A stretch of 64,000 nucleotides of DNA, taken from NCBI RefSeq assembly GCF_003265705.1, contig NW_020312788.1:2842193-2906192 (forward strand), read 5' to 3'. Positions 57,348-64,000 of this stretch are shown piece after piece (position 1 is the stretch's first letter; every line of letters begins with the position of its first letter). The stretch is from Callorhinus ursinus (Eukaryota; Chordata; Mammalia; Carnivora; Otariidae). A model generated the notes under the pieces. The model was not told the DNA's origin, ran no database searches, and was given only the letters and a program-made list of their open reading frames with translations. The position numbers and the translations under genes are program-made.

Positions 57348-57530
57348 TTTATTCTTTTAAAGATTTTATTTATTGTCTCAGAGAGAGCACAAGCTGGGGG
57401 AGCGGCAGGCAGAGGGAGAAGCAGGCTCCCCGCTGAACAAGGAGCCCCATGAGGGACTCGATCCCAGGAGCCTGGGATCATGACCTGAGCCGAAGGCAGG
57501 CGCTTAACTGACTGAGCCACCCAGGTGCCC
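57348..57530 (-). mobile_element. Can-SINE, minus orientation
   Basis: AAAGATTTTATTTATTGTCT tail, body GGCAGAGGGAGAAGCAGGCT, head GAGCCACCCAGGTGCCC. CTACATTTTATTTTA is perfect at 57333-57347 and 57531-57545. Confidence 0.95.
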
Positions 57531-58149
57531 CTACATTTTATTTTAAATGAAAAAAATTACCCGTTTCTATCAGCCCTCCTACGAAGAAATGAGACCGATT
57601 TCTAATGTGACATCAATTTGCTCTTGAGATATTTCCAGAAACTGTTTCAAGCACTTGTAGCTTTATTGGAATAATAATTTAATTTTGCAGAATGACTCTA
57701 GCCTGAACAGTGGTGTTGGTTGTTTAAAGTCATTGTTTTTAATAGATTCGGCATCACTACTTCACAGAAGTACTGAGATGACCCAGGACTGTGGTTTGAG
57801 ATTACAATGAGTTGTTTGTCTAGAGGTAAGGATAGCACAAGCAAAAGCTGATGCTGGACTGAGAGGATGCATGGTCGAGTGGGGAGAAGATTCCAAGATG
57901 AGATCTGTGAAGCCAGAGATGAGCACCAGGCAGCCAAAGACCTCAAGACCTGAGCAGGAGTAAGAGACACAGAGAGAGAAAGAACTCAGGGGCATATCCA
58001 AGTTTAAAATTTGCAGGGGTTTGGCAAGGGGTCAAAGCAAGTAGGGGCAATATAGTTTTTCCCGGAAAGTTTCCGTGGCAACATCTGGTTGAGTTGGGCA
58101 CCTCATTTAAAGCTTTGCCTTCAGGGGCCAAGGCTCAGTGTGGACTTCG

Positions 58150-58680
58150 ACAGTCCTTCTATCAGCTAGGTATAGTTGTGTTACAAACCTACTGGCTTAA
58201 ACCAATGACCATTCTATTTGCTTACGATTCTGTGGGTTGGCGATTTGTGGGCTGGGCCGGGCAGGTCTGCTGGTCTTGCCTAGGGCCAGTCCATGGCCAG
58301 CTGGGCTGGGGCTATCTCTTTTAAGACAATCTCACTCGTGTGTGTGTGGTGGTTGGTGCTGGCTGTCAGCTGGCCCTCTGTCCTCTGATTTTGCATTCTC
58401 AAGGAGGCTCGCCTGAGCTTTATCCCTTGGCTGCAGCCGTGTGCCAGGTTAGCAGGGCTGCAGCTGCAAGGGCTCCAGAGGCCGAGGCTTGGGACTCATC
58501 CAGTGTTGCTCTGTGTCACTCGCGTCACCCGGCCAGCTCAGATTCAAAGGGAAGGGAAATCCATTTCCTTGCTTGTTGGGCGGAGAGGTAAAATCACATG
58601 GCCAAAGGACATGTATACAGAGATGGGAGGAATTCTTACTGCCCTCTTTGCGAAGTCTCTACCACAGTAGCTTTATTTAG
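58150..58680 (-). mobile_element. MLT1-type LTR, minus orientation
   Basis: ACTGGCTTAAACCAATGACC, CGATTCTGTGGGTTGGCGAT, GGTTGGTGCTGGCTGTCAGC and CCGGCCAGCTCAGATTCAAA follow the reverse of an MLT1 LTR. Confidence 0.78.
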
Positions 58681-58932
58681 CTGGAGAGTGATGAATAGAC
58701 AATGTTTGATATTCATTTAACTTTCCTTTTTAACTTGTGGTAGGGGAGCTAATTGCTCACCTACCTTCATTTTGGTTATTACAGCGTGGCTGATTATAGG
58801 TTTTTATAAACTAACGGACTGGGTGAACTATCTGTCAGAGTGAGTTTTGCTAGAGAAGTAACTTTAGAAGTATATAACTTGCTAAATAATCTAAAGATAT
58901 TGATTCCAGTTGGACATTTGAAGGGTGAAGGG

Positions 58933-58933
<1 letters not shown>

Positions 58934-58964
<31 letters not shown>
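58934..58964. repeat. (TG)n microsatellite
   Basis: 31 bp of pure TG/GT. Confidence 0.95.
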
Positions 58965-58967
<3 letters not shown>

Positions 58968-59823
58968 GCTGATCCTTTTTAGCTTTGAGGTGTTTTATTC
59001 CAGACTGACCTTCTTAAAATTCAACACATTAAAACTATAGGTTGTTTGCATGCATATGTACTTATTTCTCCTGCCATCTAGAAGACAGTGAACCAGATCT
59101 ATCATAGCCCCCAAAATAACATGTTGTCTCTGCATCACTCAGTTCAAGTGTAGATTGTTGCTTACATAATTATGGAAGTTTCTTCACTTTGAAGTCAATC
59201 CAGCAATATTTTACTGCCAGTTTTATAATCAGTTATAATCTATAAAAAAAGATTTGCCATCCTATTAGGATAAAAAGATGAAAAATCTAGTAATAGTTAT
59301 TGGCAGAATTTGCCCATTTTCTTTAGTTTATCATATAGGAATGTCAGAAATAAGAGACGGATGGGAGATGTGCGAGGATACCATTTATTAAATTGCAGTC
59401 TTTCTGGTAAAAGCACTTATGAAATATCGTAGGCTTTTAGATGTGGGAAGAGGGCTGAGTGTTATCGTTATACATTTACAGATTTAAATGTGACTTCTGT
59501 TTTTTCCAAAAGGGGAGACTGACGTGTACGTTGATTAGATACGTGGAATGTCCTTCCTGTGGTTGGCCCCCACCGTTTTGTCACAAAAGGAAGGAGGATT
59601 GAGAAAAGGGTGTTACCTAGACCTCTGGGTTGTAAAAACCTCCAAGCTTGTTTATCTTAAACTTTCCAAATATTATACAAGCATTATACAGAAAATGTGG
59701 ATAATACAAATGAGTAAAAGGGGAAATTCCACCCGTCACCTCATTGTGCAGGGCTAGATGGTGTTTGAATTTTCATGTAGGAGTGTAAGTTGAGATGGGA
59801 TAGGACTTTAAAAAAAAAGTATA

Positions 59824-60010
59824 GGGCGCCTGGGTGGCTCAATTGTTAAGCGTCTGCCTTCGGTTCAGGTCATGATCCCAGGGTCCTGGGATCGAGCCCC
59901 ACATCGGGCTCCCTGCTCCGCGGGAAGCCTGCTTCTCCCTCTCCCACTCCCCCTGCTTGTGTTCCCTCTCTCGCTGTGTCTCTCTCTGTCAAATAAATAA
60001 ATAAAATCTT
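59824..60010 (+). mobile_element. Youngest-looking Can-SINE, plus orientation
   Basis: GGGCGCCTGGGTGGCTCAAT head, TTAAGCGTCTGCCTTCGGTT, CTCCGCGGGAAGCCTGCTTC, CTCTCTCGCTGTGTCTCTCT and a pure AAATAAATAAATAAAATCTT tail. A T, nine A and GTATA repeat exactly at 59809-59823 and 60011-60025. Body features match the copy at 51203. Confidence 0.95.
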
Positions 60011-60548
60011 TAAAAAAAAAGTATAAATGGATATATTTGGAGATTGATACATTTTAGCATTGTCAGTGTTTTCACATTTCATTTGTTTTGAGAAAGAAAA
60101 ATAACCCAGTGGTAGATTAATACTTGTTGGCAAAAGTGATTTGTTTCTCAAAAATTTGATACACACTGAAAGTGAAGCACACTTTATGATTATTAGACAG
60201 ATTATATATATGAATCTTTCTCACACTTACGTGTTTTCAGAATACATTTACCACCTAATGTTAATGTCTGTGTTGCAATTTAGTATTTCCTACAAGTGTC
60301 TGTTATTTGCCTTTTGTCCTCTGTGTGCTATGGATCCACCTTATTTGGTATTTGGTACTTTCCTGATTGGAAGTGAAAACATTTTACAGAAAGTTCTGGG
60401 ATGGAGGGAACTGAAGAGTAAGTAACTTTCTCATTGTTTGTGGGTGTCTTTGAACACAGTAATGACTTTTAGATTTCACCTTGACCTTTCATATCAAACC
60501 TAGAGCTGACAGTATGAGGATTTTTTAAGATTGGCTAAATATCTGCTT

Positions 60549-60744
60549 TTTTTAAAGATTTTATTTATTTATTTGAGAGAGAGAGAGAGAATGAGAGAGA
60601 GAGAGCACGAGAGGGAAGAGGGTCAGAGGGAGAAGCAGACTCCCTGCTGAGCAGGGAGCCCGATGTGGGACTCGATCCCAGGACTCCAGGATCATGACCC
60701 GAGCCGAAGGCAGTTGCTTAACCAACTGAGCCACCCAGGCGCCC
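60549..60744 (-). mobile_element. Can-SINE, minus orientation, subfamily shared with 35033
   Basis: GAGAGGGAAGAGGGTCAGAG, GTGGGACTCGATCCCAGGAC, CAGGATCATGACCCGAGCCG and ACCAACTGAGCCACCCAGGC are shared with 35033-35235 apart from a few changes. The target duplication is not clear. Confidence 0.94.
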
Positions 60745-60899
60745 TATGCTATCTTTTTGTAGAACCAGCTATTTGGTTTCATGGGCACCCAGGGGAAATG
60801 AATCTTTAGGAATTTAATTTGATGGTCTGAATGTTGAATTTTTTGGTTTTTTAAGTTTCAAGGATTTTAGAGCATTTTCAACAAAAGGTTGAAGTAGCT

Positions 60900-61690
60900 A
60901 TTGGCACAACTAGTCTCTATTTTATTTTTAAAACTTTTTAAATTACAAGGATATAAAAAATACTTTAGTCAAGTAGGTGAAAATAACAACCCTCAATTTT
61001 CATTTCCAGAGTTACTCTCTGTGGTCAGTGTGGTATGTATCTTTCTGGATGTTTTTCTGTGTATACATATGTGCATAGATTTTTTCCAAAGTTTAATAAT
61101 TTCATTTTAAAGATTTTATTTATTTTGGAGAAAGAGCATGTACTTGAGGGCACCAGCAGGAGGGAGGGGCAGAGGGAGGGGGAGAAGCAGAGTCCTTGCT
61201 GAGCAGGGGGCCCGACATGGACCCTGGGATCATGATCTGAGCTGAAGGCAGACACTTAACCAACACTTAACCTGAGCCACCCAGGAATACTCAAAATTTA
61301 ATTATTATACATGTAATATGGTAACTGTGCATATTGGTCTACACTTAGTGATTTTACTTCTACGAAGTAGTAATATGTATTACATGTATATTTTACTTCT
61401 GTGTATTTTCTGTATATATTTGTAGTAAAATATACACATCACAAATATTCACAGCTATATTCTAGGTCATTTCTCATAGATCCATCATCTCACTTAATAT
61501 TTTATTTTTTATATTTAAATATTCTTATTTCTATTCCAGGTCCATTTCTATTCTGTGGATACACTTTAACCAATCTTTTATTGATTAACTTACTGGTTGT
61601 CTCCAGGTTTCTGTATTTCTGTGAGACAGATATCCCAAAGTGGGATTGCAGGAACAAATGGTATTGCATTTGTACTTTTGATTGTGGAAA
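60900..61690 (-). mobile_element. Old L1-like relic, minus orientation
   Basis: GTATGTATCTTTCTGGATGT, CCCAAAGTGGGATTGCAGGA and ACAAATGGTATTGCATTTGT suggest antisense old L1 3' sequence, split by the SINE at 61107-61283. Tentative. Confidence 0.45.
61107..61283 (-). mobile_element. Can-SINE, minus orientation, rearranged head
   Basis: AAAGATTTTATTTATTTTGG tail and GGGGCAGAGGGAGGGGGAGA body. Near the head, ACACTTAACC is duplicated (ACACTTAACCAACACTTAACC, 61252-61272) before TGAGCCACCCAGG, and the terminal bases are lost. Confidence 0.85.
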
Positions 61691-62684
61691 TTTCCTCCAA
61701 CTGTTAGCTAATTAGTCGCCTTCTTAGTTGCTCCCCTTTCTGCCCTTAAAGGTAGAAGGGAGTTAGATTGAGAAGGCATCTTGCCTTATCTCCTACTTGA
61801 CCCAGACCTGAGCTATTTAAGACCAGGGGGAGAAAATGATGGGTGAGGTGGGGTGGTCGTGGATTGGAAAAAGAGAAAAATTATCATCCAAGTGCACTTT
61901 ATGAACTTAAGAAATGAAAGGTCATGACGTTTATTACTGTGAATCAACTGACGGAATGATCTTTCTGAATTGGTGAAAAGTCTGGATTATAGAATGTAAC
62001 AAATTTGATTTATTCTTTGGGTTACAAGGCCCAGGGACTCACTGAGGTTACCCCCGAGTAACAGGACATTGCCTATGAAGACAGATGTGGGAATGGAGGG
62101 GCAGGAATACCATCCCTGGTCCCAGGGCTTTGCAGCAGTCCAGGAAGTCCTGGGCACCTGGCTCTGGGGGACTTGCAGGCTTCTCGTGAGCCCCGTAAGT
62201 GGACAGGACCGCAGCAGCGGGAATTTTGGGGCCTTCAGTTCAGAATCCTCTAACCTTGGTGTCATTTAGCCAATTGGGCTGAGTCTGCTTTTGCCCTTGT
62301 CTACCTGCTCCTCTCTCCGCGCTCCTGCGGTTTCTGCTGGCTCAGAATTTTGCCTCATTCAGAACCGTTACGGCTTTTCTCTTCCTCTTTCCCTTTTAGC
62401 TGCAGCTATGTCTGCTGATGGCTAGATTCTCTCTTTATTTACCAATCTTAATGCCAAAGACTGAGAATCCAGTTTTGACCAGAGTCCCTGCATAGGACAC
62501 CTGCCTGCCTGTGAACTGCTGCCCAAAGCTCAGGTGCCCTCTTCAGGTGAGGGTGAAACGTAGGAAGCCCCTACCTGGGAAGGGATCTTGGGGGTGGTAG
62601 GCGCCACGAGTCAGTGTTTATCGCACATTGCTCTTAGCGAAGTGACCTGTCCGGAATGTGATCCCGATTAGTGTGCTTTTTTGT

Positions 62685-62687
<3 letters not shown>

Positions 62688-62727
<40 letters not shown>
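62688..62727. repeat. (CA)n microsatellite followed by TA-rich repeat
   Basis: 40 bp of CA, then 62728-62800 with TTATACAAATATATAT-type units repeated three times. Confidence 0.93.
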
Positions 62728-62729
<2 letters not shown>

Positions 62730-62800
62730 TGTTATACAAATATATATTATACAAATATGTATATAATATATATATAATGTTATACAAATATATATACTTG

Positions 62801-63980
62801 TGATGAGCTTAAAAAAGCAGTTTATTCTTTTAAGTCAGTAAATACTTCCCTGGGACACAGCCTCCCCTTTTCCCCATGGAGTAAATTGGGAAAATTTGTG
62901 CCCTGTCTCAGCTGTAAATTATCTTCAATTCTGAAGTACTGATGCCTGGATCATGAGATACGGTTTTGCCTTTTCTGCTGGTCTGGAAAGTGGCATGAAA
63001 TAGTTCATCCTGTTTATGACGGTGCAGTTCTGAAAAATAGACCTGGATCCCAGGACTGCGTGAACAAAACTCACTTTCCTATGCGAGTAGTCTTATCTCA
63101 GCTGCACCTTCTCCCACGTATGTTAGGAAGAGTATCTAGTCCTCCCTAATTTTATTAGGTGTTGGCCACTCCAGTGTTTCAGAGATGAAGAGTCATTTGT
63201 ATTTCTCTAAAGCTGCTTTGTTTTCTTCCTGAGGGTCACAGTCAAGTTTCCCCCACACCCTTGGCTTTTCCTGTTCTCCCTCCTCAACCGCAGTCTGCTT
63301 CTCCTTCAAAATCATGGCTAGTAGGTTGTTTCAGTGACTCTTGAATTCCTGAGCCCTTAACTGGGCGGCCCATGTCTCTCAGCATCTCAGAAGCAGTTGT
63401 CCTGTTACTTTTTAAAATGAGAACCATGTTCATGAAATGCTGTCTTGGTTTGGTTTCAGATCACTTGAACTGTTATCTGATTTAAGAGGCAGCTCTGAAG
63501 CCCCTGTTTACCAAAAGGTTTTGATTATCATTTTGTAGGAATTTTTGTTGGGTAAAAGAAAGATGAGCCTTTGGAAAAGACAACCAAATGGCCTTATTTC
63601 ATTTTGGAAAGTTTCTTTTGGTGGTCTTGAATTTGGTATTTTAATCTGCTTCAGAATTGCTGCTTCTCACTGAGCAAAATTAAACGTTATTGAAGTCTGT
63701 GCCCTGCTCTGTATTTTTTAGGAGAAAAATCTTTTAAATACTTTTGGGTAAGGGCATGTGTAATTTAAAGCTTTCATTTTGACAGCTTGGTTTTAGCTGA
63801 TAGGCATGTTAATCTCTATTTGATTGCTTTGGTGGCAGTTGAAAATCACCTAGTGCCTGGCTTAGAGTGCATTTATAAATGTACTTTCTTTTGGTTTTCA
63901 TTTTGTGAAATAATAAAGTGAATTTTCCTACATGTTACTTTATTACAGATTTGACTGTCTCATTACCAGATTTATTTTTC
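62801..63980. other. Intronic sequence, nothing recognised
   Basis: No repeat family or ORF recognised up to the SINE at the edge. Confidence 0.4.
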
Positions 63981-64000
63981 CTAAAGATTTTATTTATTTA
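63981..64000 (-). mobile_element. Can-SINE tail entering at the right edge
   Basis: CCTAAAGATTTTATTTATTTA is the left end of a minus-orientation SINE. The rest lies outside. Confidence 0.75.

Larger units (their letters stand above)
45034..64000 (+). other. STK39: STK39 intron 1, 5' part (rest beyond window)
   Basis: No stretch matches the continuation of the kinase domain (glycine loop, Lys of the VAIK motif), so the whole remainder is taken as intron 1. At 19 kb and still running it fits the very large first intron of mammalian STK39. Unassigned, repeat-poor parts are 46200-46835, 46931-48594, 48720-49564, 50101-50640, 52651-53768, 53920-55035, 55663-57332, 58681-59808, 60026-60548 and 61690-62687. 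Confidence 0.85.

Noticed and set aside
45034..64000. A second STK39 exon inside the window
   Set aside because: I looked for a continuation with the glycine-rich loop and the VAIK-type lysine after an AG acceptor and saw none.

Overview
The window is nuclear DNA from a carnivoran mammal. It is packed with tRNA-derived Can-SINE copies and carnivore-type LINE-1 copies, over a background of older mammalian repeats (MLT1 LTRs, MIR, L2, MER3, MER5A, MER20, L1M). The SINE heads read GGCGCCTGGGTGGCTCAG and the youngest copies end in [21 protein letters not shown] saw none of the dog-type heads, so a bear, seal or mustelid-like caniform is more likely than a dog or a cat. That is inference from repeat style only. 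There are no prokaryotic or organellar features.

One host gene is recognisable: STK39 (SPAK kinase), plus strand. Its CpG-island promoter spans about 44276-45850. Coding exon 1 is 44829-45027, starting [10 protein letters not shown] and ending in YELQEVI plus one base of the next codon at a GTCAGT donor. Everything to the right of 45028 is the 5' part of intron 1. I found no second exon, so the kinase body lies beyond the right edge.

Positions 1-44275 are upstream intergenic DNA. The left edge cuts a young LINE-1 whose ORF2 C-terminal part is open for 660 codons (1-1992). Next come an ancient L1M complex with nested SINEs (2916-5530), an antisense L1 fragment with a perfect 14-bp target-site duplication (5778-6750), more L1M (7240-9470), and a mosaic of MLT1, SINE, ERVL-like LTR and L1/HAL1 relics (11170-24175). 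An antisense L1 carrying three separately dated SINE insertions lies at 26444-28622. After it come MER5A, a rearranged SINE (29716-29842), MLT1, MIR and L2 relics, a second copy of the 19-kb LTR in the opposite orientation (41701-42273), and MER20 (42373-42535). The 1.7 kb directly upstream of the CpG island lacks recognisable repeats.

Intron 1 holds two of the youngest-looking SINEs (51203-51401 and 59824-60010), an L2 remnant of about 1.7 kb, a MER3 element split by an L1M 3' end, an MLT1 and several microsatellites. A SINE starts at the right edge.

I did not find a new biological system. The most informative oddities are the head-after-tail SINE at 29716-29842, the nested insertions with intact duplications, the duplicated module in the L1 3' UTR, the stop-free frame upstream of the STK39 ATG, and an unexplained antisense ORF at 48229-48438. 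Repeat family names are from recognition by eye, not from a database search.
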